A stretch of 44,575 bases of DNA from JANMDS01 sp031430575 (lineage in GTDB: Bacteria > Pseudomonadota > Gammaproteobacteria > Burkholderiales > Casimicrobiaceae). The position numbers and the translations under genes were made by a program. The notes below the pieces were generated by a model. That model had not been told where the DNA came from. It searched no databases and worked only from the letters and a program-made list of their open reading frames with translations. The stretch lies in contig JANPBT010000039.1 in NCBI GenBank assembly GCA_031430575.1, positions 1 to 44,575 of the forward strand, given 5' to 3'. Of this stretch, positions 1 to 7,650 are shown in pieces (position 1 is the stretch's first letter; every line of letters begins with the position of its first letter).

Positions 1-141
1 AATATCTCGAAGCGTTGGACCATGCCGATTCAAAACTGGAAACAGGCCATGAGCCAATTCATGATCAGATTCGATACCCAATTCAACCAAATTACCAACG
101 CCTAGCAAAATCTTAATACACAAAACTCTTTACAGGCTCCC
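1..141 (+). mobile_element. Right end of an IS256-family element: transposase C-terminus plus terminal repeat (partial)
   Basis: An open frame enters from the left edge and stops at TAG 103-105. Its 34 residues (KRWTMPIQNW, then MSQFMIRFD) resemble the usual C-terminus of IS256-type DDE transposases, where a W-T-x-P-I-x-N-W stretch is followed by an F-x-I-x-F/R-F tail. The next ~36 bases, including an acacaaaactctttacag tract, look like the terminal inverted repeat of this family, which puts the outer end near 139-142. The other end, the catalytic residues and the target duplication lie outside the window, so activity cannot be judged. The family call rests on recalled C-terminal similarity only. 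Confidence 0.6.
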
Positions 142-744
142 GCAGCGAGCGGCGCAGTGCTCTCAGGTGGCTACGCAATGGGTGCAGCGAGCGCAGCAAC
201 GTTTAGCAATGCAAGCGTAACCCTCGCCGCAGGCAGCAATGCATTAACGGTAACGAATACCATCGTGAGCCTAGGGTCGCCTAATCTACGCTCCATCATT
301 GGCGGGTCGTCGGGTGCGTTACTTGCAGGCGCGCGAACTACCATTTTGGTGAATTTCATTAATGATGGTCCCGTGAGTGCAATCAACGCTGTTTACACGG
401 TGCGCTTACCGGCAGGCTTAGCGGGTGTGCAAGTCTCTAACGCGGGGCTCTACGATGCGGCTACTGGCGATGTAACGTGGCCGGTTGTGCCTTTGATGGG
501 CGTGGGGCAAGTTGATTTCACGATCAGCATTGTCGTTCCGGCCGGAACGTTTGCACTGAGATCTACCATTTCAAGTGAAAACGAGCTGAGCACAACGCTC
601 GCTGACAATCCGAGCACGCGCAGTTTCGCCCCCGACGCGCCGATCCAATCGGTGCCTACGCTGTCGAACTTAGCCTTGCTGATGCTTAGCTTGATGCTAG
701 TGAGCTACGCGGCAAGTACTCAGCGGCGACGTGGTCGCGAGTAA
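142..744 (+). pseudogene. IPTL-CTERM surface protein, 5' end lost at the IS junction
   Basis: The frame is open from just after the IS stop (106) to TAA 742-744, but there is no ATG or ribosome binding site at its head. The first possible start is GTG 157, which has no Shine-Dalgarno and no signal peptide behind it. The body is rich in A, G, S, T, N and V and resembles the beta-sandwich repeats of secreted adhesin-like proteins (DUF11-like). The C-terminus has the layout of an IPTL-CTERM sorting signal: VPTLSN, a ~17-residue hydrophobic helix (LALLMLSLMLVSYAA), then RRRGRE. Such tails are recognised by exosortase-type systems in Gram-negative bacteria. I infer that the IS inserted in or deleted the 5' part of a longer gene. 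Confidence 0.6.
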
Positions 745-789
745 TAGCCGTTCGCATCTTTGAATCAAGCGTTGATCGATTTGAAGCAG

Positions 790-820
790 AAAAAAGCCAC
801 CCTACGGGGTGGCTTTTTTC
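790..820 (+). terminator. Intrinsic terminator with UNCG-type tetraloop
   Basis: A GCCACCC stem (796-802) pairs with GGGTGGC (807-813) across a TACG loop. The stem is flanked by an A-run and followed by TTTTTT. The C(UACG)G loop is an unusually stable tetraloop class. It ends the CTERM gene at 744. Confidence 0.9.
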
Positions 821-827
821 TAATTGC

Positions 828-1261
828 AGTGATGCTGAATTTTTCCGCGGCGGTGTTTCCCTTGAGCTCGGTTATTTGGTGCTGCCCAATTCGCCGGTCA
901 CGGCAATTGAAAACGCTGATCAACCTAAATTGGCGCACGCTATAACTTCGGCGTGGTGCATCCCTACTTTTTGGCAGGCGTAGACCATTACGTTGCCACC
1001 GCGAAAACCCGGGAAGACGTGAAGTGGTGGTTGGTTGGCGCAAATGTGCCGTTTGGTGCAAATGCGGTTGTGCTTAATTTGATGCAGCGCGATGTGCAGT
1101 CGACGTTAGTCGGCGAGCGCAAACGCGTGCAACTCGCGTTTATCCACAAAATGAGCCGCCGCATGGAGCTCCACGCGTTTATCGATCGCGATGGCATCGA
1201 TTCTGAGAAATCTGGCGTTGCGGTGCGTACCATCGGTTTAGGAATGCGTCACGATTTCTAA
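828..1261 (+). pseudogene. Betaproteobacterial porin, C-terminal remnant with a frameshift
   Basis: Two adjacent frames together read as the last ~145 residues of a trimeric Gram-negative porin. The first (from 828) gives FFRGGVSLELGYLVLP and NADQPKL. The second (from about 932) gives GARYNFGVVHPYF and continues to the end. The protein closes with TIGLGMRHDF, the aromatic-terminated beta-strand the BAM complex recognises in porins. The frames join if one base is restored near 931-933, so this is a single-base deletion. There is no signal peptide or N-terminal barrel, and the remnant begins directly behind the terminator. With the IS tail and the truncated surface gene upstream, it marks a degraded outer-surface locus. 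Confidence 0.75.
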
Positions 1262-1384
1262 CCAAGCACATTCGCGCCAACGGCTGCCTCTTGTTTCGCG
1301 CAGTGCATCGATTCAGCGCGGTCGTAGCCACGGGGAAGCGATCTGATTTGGCGTGCCAACCGGTTTCAGCCAAAATGCGAGGTT

Positions 1385-2020
1385 ATGGCTCCAAAACGCG
1401 TTGTCGTCCTGCTTTCGGGTAAAGGCTCAAATTTCTCCGCATTAATCGCTGATGCGCGCGCGAGTTGCGCCGCAGGTATTGGCCAAGATCGTTATGAAAT
1501 CGTTGCCGCAGTAAGCAATCGGGTAGAGGCGGGCGGGCTCGCGCTTGCCGAACAGGCCGGCATTGCTGCGCACACGATTTCGCACAAAAATTTTGCCTCG
1601 CGCGAGGATTTCGACGCGGCATTGCGTGATCTTGTCGCCGCGTTTGATCCTGATTTGGTTGTGCTCGCTGGGTTTATGCGCGTGCTGACTCCGACCTTTG
1701 TTGACGCTTTTGCGGGGCGCATGCTCAATATTCATCCGTCGCTTTTACCCGCGTTTCCTGGCTTGCACACGCACGCGCATGCGATCGCGGCGGGTTGCAA
1801 ATTTGCGGGGTGTACCGTGCATTTCGTCACCTCCGTGCTCGATCATGGTCCGATCGTGGCGCAGGCGTGTGTGCCGATCACTGTCGACGATACCGAGAGC
1901 ACGCTCGCTGCAAAAGTGCTCATCGAGGAGCATCGCATCTTGCCGCAAGCGGTGCGTGATTTTTGTGCGGGGCGGCTTGTCGTCGCAGGGCTGCGGGTGC
2001 ACGTTAACAGCAGGCTATGA
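1385..2020 (+). CDS. purN: Phosphoribosylglycinamide formyltransferase (GAR transformylase)
   Basis: This 211-residue protein transfers a formyl group from 10-formyl-tetrahydrofolate to GAR, the third step of purine synthesis. Family landmarks are the N-terminal SGKGSN nucleotide loop (residues 11-16), the catalytic N115 and H117 in NIHPSLLPAFPG, and D153 in the LDHGPIVAQ loop. Length and order match the family. Residues 28-32 (CAAGI) lie in the loop after the first helix and are encoded by a one-mismatch copy of the window's dispersed repeat (1465-1478). The stop overlaps the next start (ATGA at 2017-2020), which implies translational coupling. No purM lies upstream here. Function is highly secure. 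Confidence 0.96.
   Translation: MAPKRVVVLLSGKGSNFSALIADARASCAAGIGQDRYEIVAAVSNRVEAGGLALAEQAGIAAHTISHKNFASREDFDAALRDLVAAFDPDLVVLAGFMRVLTPTFVDAFAGRMLNIHPSLLPAFPGLHTHAHAIAAGCKFAGCTVHFVTSVLDHGPIVAQACVPITVDDTESTLAAKVLIEEHRILPQAVRDFCAGRLVVAGLRVHVNSRL
1465..1478 (+). repeat. Dispersed repeat, one mismatch (purN)
   Basis: TTGCGCCGCAGGTA; encodes CAAG(I) in purN. Confidence 0.7.
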
Positions 2021-3162
2021 CACCCCCGGACAAACGCCTCGTCGCTGCGCTCGCACTTTCTGTGCTGGCGCATGTGGCGTTTGCCATTTTTGCGCCTGCG
2101 GTATTGCCCGAGCCAGAAGATAAATCCACCGTGATCACCACGCGTTTGCAATATATGCCACCGCCTCCGGTCGCCGCACTGAAAACGCCCGCTCCCGCAA
2201 AATCGAAGCCCGTAGTAAAGAAAACTGCGCCGCAGGTACCGCCTCCGGCGGGCACGGCGATTGCCGCGCTGCCGAGCGCGCCTGTGATCGATGCACCGCT
2301 TGAACCGCCCCCACCACCACCACCGGAGCCAGAAAAAATCGTTGAAGTCGCGCAACCGGTTGCGCCTGATCCTCCAAAAACACTTGAGCCTGAGCCAGAG
2401 CGAGTGCCCACTAATACTGCCTTCGCCAGCGGCGCTGACATGATAACGCCTGAAAAAACAAAATCAAAAGGTGAGCAACAACTCGAAGCGTTACCCCGCT
2501 TGATCGATTTGAACTACAAGGCGGGCTACGCCCAAGGCGACGCCTACCCGATGAATATCGGCAATTTCAAGCTCCGCTTTGAGCATGCGGAGGGCAAATA
2601 CACGTTGCGCACGACTGGGCAGGCGAGCGGATTCTTTAAATTTGTCTACCCTGGTGTTTTGAAAATGCAGTCCACCGGCAAATTGACAGAGCGTGGCTTG
2701 GAGCCAGACGCCTTTGAAATGTTTCGCGAGCGACAAGGCCGCGAGACGAAGCCTCGAAAAATCGTTTTTGATCGCGAAGCTAAGCTGATTTTGCTCAACG
2801 ATAAACCGCCGGTGCCCATTGAAGGGCAAGTCTTTGATTTACTGACGTTTATCGTGCAGTTTTATTTTGCCGCGCCTGATTCCGATGAAGTAACGCTGCA
2901 AGTGGTTTCGCCAACCCGCATTGACGCCTACACGCTTAAACGCAGCGGCAAAGAAACACTCGATACGCCCCAAGGCAAAATTGAGACCGAAATTTGGCGT
3001 GGGTCGCGGAAATCAGCCGAAGGCAGCGCCGAATTTTGGCTCGCGCCGAGCTGGCACTACATCCCGTTTCGGGTACGCATGACGGACGAAAAAGAACGGA
3101 AAGCCTCGTTTGACTTGGAGTCAGTGGCCGTCGAGCAATCCCTAGCCCAGACGCCAAAATAA
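2017..3162 (+). CDS. DUF3108 domain protein with a TonB-like proline-rich N-terminus
   Basis: This is a 381-residue envelope protein. Residues ~8-28 form one hydrophobic helix behind a short cytoplasmic head. A proline/alanine-rich stretch follows (~45-140, with PPPP runs), recalling the TonB/TolA periplasmic spanner. From ~160 comes the DUF3108 domain (LNYKAGYAQGDAYPMNIGNFKLRFE style), a beta-rich periplasmic module of unknown biochemical role. It is coupled by ATGA overlap to purN, an arrangement I recall as common in Burkholderiales. An exact dispersed-repeat copy encodes TAPQV in the proline-rich linker, where an insertion would be tolerated. The domain call is fairly firm; no function can be given. 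Confidence 0.8.
   Translation: MTPPDKRLVAALALSVLAHVAFAIFAPAVLPEPEDKSTVITTRLQYMPPPPVAALKTPAPAKSKPVVKKTAPQVPPPAGTAIAALPSAPVIDAPLEPPPPPPPEPEKIVEVAQPVAPDPPKTLEPEPERVPTNTAFASGADMITPEKTKSKGEQQLEALPRLIDLNYKAGYAQGDAYPMNIGNFKLRFEHAEGKYTLRTTGQASGFFKFVYPGVLKMQSTGKLTERGLEPDAFEMFRERQGRETKPRKIVFDREAKLILLNDKPPVPIEGQVFDLLTFIVQFYFAAPDSDEVTLQVVSPTRIDAYTLKRSGKETLDTPQGKIETEIWRGSRKSAEGSAEFWLAPSWHYIPFRVRMTDEKERKASFDLESVAVEQSLAQTPK
2225..2238 (+). repeat. Dispersed repeat, exact (DUF3108 gene)
   Basis: CTGCGCCGCAGGTA after AAAA; encodes TAPQV in the proline-rich linker. Confidence 0.95.
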
Positions 3163-3218
3163 GCCGCGGCGTTTGGCAAGCTCCGCGCTAATCTACGCCG
3201 CGGGTACAAAATAGCGAA

Positions 3219-4535
3219 ATGAATTACGAACAACCCATACAAGAGTATCCCCGTCGCCGCTCCCCGATAGACGAAATTCCGCCTCCGCAAGGCGCACCGA
3301 CGAAAGCGGGCTTTCACGGTCTCATTAATTGCATGGACATCATGAATACGTTTACCGTGCCTGCAGATCGGGTGCTGTCAAATGTATTTCGCCAGATGCG
3401 CAGCCTCACCAGCCGGGATCGCGCCAAGATTGCAGATGTTTCCTTCGCATGGCTGCGGGCTTACGCGACTTTTGGCGAACGCTTCCCCACCAGCACCATG
3501 CGGCGCTGGGGCATTGCCGCGTTGCACGTGCATGGTGGTATTTCGCGTGAAGCAGCGTGTTACTGGGGCAATAGTGGCGATGCCAAGTGGCTCGACGAGC
3601 GCATGACCGCGACCGAGCGTGAATTCACGCCTGCTCAAAAGCATGAGTGCCCGCAATGGCTCTGGGATCGATTGATTGCGCAGAGCGCTTACCCGCAAGC
3701 CAGCGCGCTCATGAAAGCGCTTAACTTTCCTGCGCCATTTGATTTGCGGGTTAATACGTTAAAAGCGAAACGCGACGACGTGCTTCGGCAATTTGCCGCT
3801 GAGGCCATTGATGCCGAGGCAACGACGATGTCTGCTTACGGCATCCGCTTGCGTCGCCCGATGCCACTGGCCAAGCATGATCTGTTTACCTCCGGCGCAG
3901 TAGAAGTGCAAGATGAAGGCTCGCAATTACTGGCGCAGTTAGTCGGCGCCAAGCGGGGTGAGATGGTTGCAGATTTTTGCGCCGGTGCTGGTGGCAAAAC
4001 TCTGGCGATCGGAGCGATGATGACCAACACTGGGCGCTTGTACGCGTTTGATGTTGATGAGGGGCGCTTGAAAAAACTGGGGCCACGCATGAGCCGCGCC
4101 GGTCTCTCAAACGTGCAGCCGATGCATTTAGACACTGAAAATGATTCCCGCTTGCGCAAGCTCGTGGGCAAGATGGATCGGGTTTTAGTCGATGCGCCGT
4201 GCAGCGGGCTTGGCACCCTGCGGCGCAATCCCGATTTGAAGTGGCGGCAGTCAGAGCAAAGCGTGGCTGAAATGAACGCCAAGCAATTGAATATTTTGAT
4301 CGCTGCTGCCCGCTTGGTCAAAGATGGCGGGCGCTTGGTCTATGGCACGTGCTCGATTTTGCGCGAAGAAAACGAAGCCATCGTCGAAGCGTTTCTGAAG
4401 CGTGGCGGTTTTAAGCTCATACCCGCGGCGCAGATTTTGCAAGCGCAAGGCATTACCGGTGATTACTTGCAACTCTCGCCCGTGACCCATGGCTGCGATG
4501 GCTTTTTTGCCGCAGCGTTGGAGCGCATTGCGTAG
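3219..4535 (+). CDS. RsmB/NOP-family RNA m5C methyltransferase
   Basis: This 438-residue SAM-dependent RNA (cytosine-5) methyltransferase has a SAM-binding loop ADFCAGAGGKT (~250-260). It has the two paired cysteines of the family: C328 in DAPCSG (release cysteine) and C378 in YGTCSI (nucleophile). An N-terminal ~220-residue region fits the RNA-binding part but lacks a clear NusB domain, so it is shorter than, and may not be, the orthologue of 16S C967 methyltransferase RsmB. ATG 3333 is a possible alternative start, because the first ~38 residues look unstructured and no strong ribosome binding site precedes 3219. A one-mismatch repeat copy encodes IPAAQI near the C-terminus. The gene is followed directly, with one base shared, by the PLD gene. 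Confidence 0.88.
   Translation: MNYEQPIQEYPRRRSPIDEIPPPQGAPTKAGFHGLINCMDIMNTFTVPADRVLSNVFRQMRSLTSRDRAKIADVSFAWLRAYATFGERFPTSTMRRWGIAALHVHGGISREAACYWGNSGDAKWLDERMTATEREFTPAQKHECPQWLWDRLIAQSAYPQASALMKALNFPAPFDLRVNTLKAKRDDVLRQFAAEAIDAEATTMSAYGIRLRRPMPLAKHDLFTSGAVEVQDEGSQLLAQLVGAKRGEMVADFCAGAGGKTLAIGAMMTNTGRLYAFDVDEGRLKKLGPRMSRAGLSNVQPMHLDTENDSRLRKLVGKMDRVLVDAPCSGLGTLRRNPDLKWRQSEQSVAEMNAKQLNILIAAARLVKDGGRLVYGTCSILREENEAIVEAFLKRGGFKLIPAAQILQAQGITGDYLQLSPVTHGCDGFFAAALERIA
4420..4433 (-). repeat. Dispersed repeat, one mismatch (rsmB-like)
   Basis: TACCCGCGGCGCAG; encodes PAAQ near the C-terminus. Confidence 0.7.
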
Positions 4536-5104
4536 TGCGCTTTACGAAGCGCGTTTTTGCTTTCATCTGCGCCGTAGCGCTGAGCGGCGCAGCCGCCAAT
4601 GCCAAGCCTTACCCAGACGCAATCGCTGCCGAGGGGCAGGTGATCGCCGCCTTTACGCCCGAGCATGATATTGCCGAGCTCATTTCCGATCAAGTTGACC
4701 AAGCGAAAAAAGAAGTTTTGGTGCTCGCCTATCTTTTCACCAATCGCAAAATCACCGCAGCACTTATCAAGGCCCATCGGCGCGGCGTAAAGGTAGAAAT
4801 CGTCGCTGATCGGGAGCAAACGCTCAACCTGAAGCAATCAACGATTGGCAGCTTTGTTAATGCAGAAATTCCGGTATGGCTCGACGTTCGCTTTGCCGCT
4901 GCCCACAGCAAAGTCATGATTATCGACGGCGCAACGGTGATCACCGGCAGTTTTAATTTCACGCAAGCGGCTCAAAGCAAAAACGCTGAAAACGTATTGA
5001 TTACGACCAACGCCCGTAAGCTTGCCGCCGCATATAAAGAAAATTACCTGCGGCGCAAAGCACTTGCGCAGCGCGCACAAGCCAGTGATTTCAGCCGACG
5101 GTAG
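4535..5104 (+). CDS. Secreted phospholipase D-family nuclease (single HKD motif)
   Basis: This 189-residue protein has a signal peptide (~1-23, ending ANA). It has one HKD motif: H124, K126 and D131 in HSKVMIIDG, followed by GSFNF with N141. A single HKD in a short secreted protein matches the Nuc/PLDc_2 endonuclease group, which acts as a homodimer and cuts DNA or RNA without metal. The GTG start overlaps the previous stop by one base (TAGTG), so it is probably co-translated with the methyltransferase gene. A near copy of the dispersed repeat (last base changed) encodes YLRRK close to the C-terminus. A periplasmic or extracellular DNase is relevant if the cell takes up DNA, but no direct link is visible. 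Confidence 0.85.
   Translation: MRFTKRVFAFICAVALSGAAANAKPYPDAIAAEGQVIAAFTPEHDIAELISDQVDQAKKEVLVLAYLFTNRKITAALIKAHRRGVKVEIVADREQTLNLKQSTIGSFVNAEIPVWLDVRFAAAHSKVMIIDGATVITGSFNFTQAAQSKNAENVLITTNARKLAAAYKENYLRRKALAQRAQASDFSRR
5045..5058 (-). repeat. Dispersed repeat, one mismatch (PLD gene)
   Basis: TACCTGCGGCGCAA; encodes YLRRK. Could be a chance resemblance. Confidence 0.5.
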
Positions 5105-5120
5105 TGACCGCGAAACGAGT

Positions 5121-5217
5121 GCGACGCACTGGGAAGAGCCCGAAAAACTGGAGGAGACAGCAAACGCATCGCGGGGGCACGCGTAACGTTGCCGTTGGGC
5201 TCTTCCCACTGCGCCGC
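5121..5217. repeat. Long imperfect inverted repeat between convergent genes
   Basis: Arms 5121-5141 and 5197-5217 are inverted copies, 21 bases with two mismatches, sharing a perfect 12-base core (TGGGAAGAGCCC). They enclose 55 bases with no recognisable gene. The element sits between the end of the PLD gene and the end of the opposite-strand 66-aa gene. It could fold as a long hairpin, a non-autonomous mobile relic or a structured RNA. There is no T-run, so a classical terminator is not supported. Confidence 0.6.
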
Positions 5218-5261
5218 TTCGGTGGCACATCTGGGCGCTAAAACACCATATGAAGACTTGA

Positions 5262-5462
5262 CTAAACTTGCGTGAAAAGTTGGGCAACGAGCGATACGCT
5301 GGTGAAGCCCATCGCCATGCCGGAAATCCCGGCAAGGTTGACTTTCACGCCGCTTACTTTTGCGAGGAGTGCTTTTGCCGGCGCACTGCCCAAAACTGCG
5401 TAGCCGATGACGATCGCACAGCCTGCGACGTTGAAGAGCATCCAAGTGTTGAAGAGATCCAT
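5262..5462 (-). CDS. Small two-helix membrane protein, unknown function
   Basis: This 66-residue frame has two hydrophobic segments (about residues 8-32 and 43-62) separated by a short KVSGVKVN loop. A purine-rich AAAAGGAAAA tract sits just upstream of ATG at the correct spacing, which supports real translation. It lies alone on the minus strand, upstream-divergent from the DUF3460 gene and convergent with the PLD gene. I do not recognise the family. It could be a small inner-membrane hairpin protein. Confidence 0.6.
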   Translation of the reverse strand: MDLFNTWMLFNVAGCAIVIGYAVLGSAPAKALLAKVSGVKVNLAGISGMAMGFTSVSLVAQLFTQV

Positions 5463-5634
5463 GATTTTTTCCTTTTCGAGTGTTTCGGTTGCGATGGAGT
5501 GACTTTAAGCCCCTCAAATTTGAAATAAAAGCCGTTTGCGACGAATCGCGGGGAAAACGGCGTGAAACGGGTGAATTCAGGATTCAAAGTTCACCGTAAA
5601 ATGAAGTCAAACGTGCAAATCATCGAGAATCATC

Positions 5635-5835
5635 ATGCTCATCAAAGGCTTCGGATATGAATCCGAACACACCAAATTCATCCGCGAACTCAAAGCAAAA
5701 AAGCCGCACTTAGAGCAAGCGCAGCGCGAGGGCCGCGCGTTACTTTGGGATAAAGAGCCGCTTGATTTGGAAGACCGTGCGCGCGCGGCCGAGGCAACCA
5801 TCCCCGCAAAAGCCTACCCCTACGCGACGAAATAA
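5635..5835 (+). CDS. DUF3460 family small protein
   Basis: This 66-residue, charged, soluble protein begins LIKGFGYESEHTKFIREL and has the core GRALLWDKEPLDLEDRARA, the signature layout of the DUF3460 family typical of Betaproteobacteria. No biochemical role is known to me. It ends 12 bases before the gamma-glutamyltransferase-like gene and may share its transcript. Upstream (5463-5634) is the shared divergent region with the 66-aa membrane protein gene. Confidence 0.85.
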   Translation: MLIKGFGYESEHTKFIRELKAKKPHLEQAQREGRALLWDKEPLDLEDRARAAEATIPAKAYPYATK

Positions 5836-5847
5836 CTTAAAACCACG

Positions 5848-7446
5848 ATGCCGAGCCACGCCTTTAGCTACTCCCCCACCTATACCAGCCAACGCTCGCC
5901 AGTGATGGCGCGCAATATCGTCTCAACCTCACAGCCGCTTGCAGCGCAAGCGGGCATGGAGATGATGCGCATCGGGGGCAACGCTGTAGATGCTGCGATT
6001 GCAACGGCGATTGCGTTAACGGTCGTCGAGCCGTCGATGAATGGCATCGGCAGCGACGCTTTCTGCATCTTGTGGGATGGCACTTCACTGCAAGGCTTAA
6101 ATGCCTCTGGGCGCGCGCCTGCTGGGTGGGGGCCTGCGCGTTTTGCGGGGCGAGAGTCAATGCCAATCCTTGGTTGGGATGCAGTGACCGTGCCGGGCGC
6201 AGTTTCGCAATGGGTCGAGCTCTCGCGGCGTTATGGAAAATTGCCCTTCGCCCAATTATTTGAGCCCGCAATCGGCTATGCCCGTGATGGTTTCGTTGTC
6301 AGCCCGATCCTGGCGCGGCAATGGGCAAGCGCAGCGGAAAAACTAAAAGACCAACCGGGCTGGGCCGCCCACTTTATGCCGAACGGTCGCGCGCCGCTTG
6401 TCGGCGAGCTTTTCGTAAGCGCTGACAAAGTGCGCACGCTGGAATTGATCGCGCAAACCAAAGGCGAAGCGTTTTATAAAGGCGAGCTTGCTGAAAAAAT
6501 GGCAGCGCATTCGAAAGCCAACGGTGGCGCGATGACCGTTGCCGATTTAGCGGCACATCAGTGTGATTGGGTCGGTACGATCGCGCAGGCGTATCACGGT
6601 GTTGAGTTGCATGAAATTCCGCCCAATGGCCAAGGCATCGCTGCGCTCGTGGGCGCAGGTATTTTGGAGCATCTCAATATTACGCAATACGCCGTCGATA
6701 GCGTGCTGTTTTGGCATGCGATGTTGGAGGCGATGCGCATTGGCTTTACCGAAGCTTACGATATGGTGGCCGACGATAAACATTTGCGACGCACCTCTGC
6801 TGCGGTCTTAGCCGCCACCCACATCAAAAACTGCGCCGCAGGTATTTCAATGGCCAAAGCGGGAAGCTACGCGGGCTGCAAGCCGCCGCGCGGCGGAACC
6901 GTTTATCTCACAACGGCAGACGCTTCAGGCATGATGGTGAGTTTCATTCAATCCAATTACATGGGTTTTGGGTCTGGCGTGGTGGTGCCAGGTACCGGCA
7001 TTTCAATGCAGAATCGGGGCGCAGGCTTTACGCTTAAAAAAGGTCACGCCAACGAAGTCGGCCCAGGCAAGCGCCCGCGCCACACGATCTTACCGGCCTT
7101 CATCACGCGCAATGGCAAGCCGCTGTGCAGCTTCGGCGTCATGGGCGGTGTGATGCAGCCGCAAGGGCATCTGCAAATGCTCGTGCGCATGGTCGACTAC
7201 GCGCAAAACCCGCAAATCGCGCTCGACGCGCCACGCTTTTGCATACAAGAAGACGGCACAGTGAAAGTAGAAGCCCAATTTGCGCCACAGACATTTGATG
7301 CCCTCATCGCGATGGGGCATCCACTGGTGCGCAGCGAGCCTGCAGCGCTGGATTACGGCGCAGGGCAAATCATTTGGAAGCTTGAAAATGATTGCTATGT
7401 GGCGGGTAGTGATATGCGCCGTGATGGTTGCGCGGTGGGCACGTAG
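5848..7446 (+). CDS. Gamma-glutamyltransferase / glutathione hydrolase-like Ntn-hydrolase
   Basis: This 532-residue member of the GGT family matures by self-cleavage before a threonine nucleophile. The N-terminal half has GGNAVDAAIATAIALTVVEP, the family's substrate-pocket signature. The cleavage site is T351 in PPRGGTVYL. Downstream are the TADASGMMVSFIQSNY and GFGSGVVVPGTGI segments of the small subunit. There is no obvious signal peptide, which favours the cytoplasmic GGT-like branch (YwrD-type) over periplasmic Ggt. Substrate is uncertain: glutathione, or another gamma-glutamyl or acyl compound. An exact repeat copy encodes NCAAGI about ten residues before the cleavage region. A short hairpin (7459-7475) without a T-run follows. 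Confidence 0.88.
   Translation: MPSHAFSYSPTYTSQRSPVMARNIVSTSQPLAAQAGMEMMRIGGNAVDAAIATAIALTVVEPSMNGIGSDAFCILWDGTSLQGLNASGRAPAGWGPARFAGRESMPILGWDAVTVPGAVSQWVELSRRYGKLPFAQLFEPAIGYARDGFVVSPILARQWASAAEKLKDQPGWAAHFMPNGRAPLVGELFVSADKVRTLELIAQTKGEAFYKGELAEKMAAHSKANGGAMTVADLAAHQCDWVGTIAQAYHGVELHEIPPNGQGIAALVGAGILEHLNITQYAVDSVLFWHAMLEAMRIGFTEAYDMVADDKHLRRTSAAVLAATHIKNCAAGISMAKAGSYAGCKPPRGGTVYLTTADASGMMVSFIQSNYMGFGSGVVVPGTGISMQNRGAGFTLKKGHANEVGPGKRPRHTILPAFITRNGKPLCSFGVMGGVMQPQGHLQMLVRMVDYAQNPQIALDAPRFCIQEDGTVKVEAQFAPQTFDALIAMGHPLVRSEPAALDYGAGQIIWKLENDCYVAGSDMRRDGCAVGT
6831..6844 (+). repeat. Dispersed repeat, exact (GGT-like gene)
   Basis: Exact 14-mer in an AAAA...TTTC setting; encodes (N)CAAGI. Confidence 0.95.
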
Positions 7447-7554
7447 TTAATTTAAAAGCGCGGCGTGAAGCCGCGAAGTTATCGCACGATTACGCGTCAA
7501 AAAGCACCGCCGAATCACTCGTTTTGGTGTATCTTGAAACGCTAAAAGCATCAA

Positions 7555-7568
7555 TACCCGCGGCGCAG
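7555..7568 (-). repeat. Dispersed repeat, one mismatch (upstream of frmA)
   Basis: TACCCGCGGCGCAG; inverted partner of 7603-7616. Confidence 0.85.
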
Positions 7569-7602
7569 ATTGCTTGCAATAACCGTTGAAAATTTGCTAA
7601 TT

Positions 7603-7616
7603 CTGCGCCGCAGGTA
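7603..7616 (+). repeat. Dispersed repeat, exact (upstream of frmA)
   Basis: Exact 14-mer, 34 bases after its inverted partner. Confidence 0.95.
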
Positions 7617-7650
7617 GGGTGCAGAAACTTTCATTTAGAGGAATCACCCC

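Larger units (their letters stand above)
7447..7650. other. Intergenic region upstream of adhC, with an inverted repeat pair
   Basis: This 204-base gap holds a weak GC hairpin (7459-7475), then two dispersed-repeat copies in inverted orientation (7555-7568 with one mismatch, 7603-7616 exact) 34 bases apart, then an AGAGGA ribosome binding site (7637-7642) for adhC. The inverted pair could extrude as a 14-bp stem in or near the promoter. Confidence 0.65.

Noticed and set aside
760..945. Small frame after the first terminator
   Set aside because: It reads through the terminator and out of frame over the porin remnant; not a gene.
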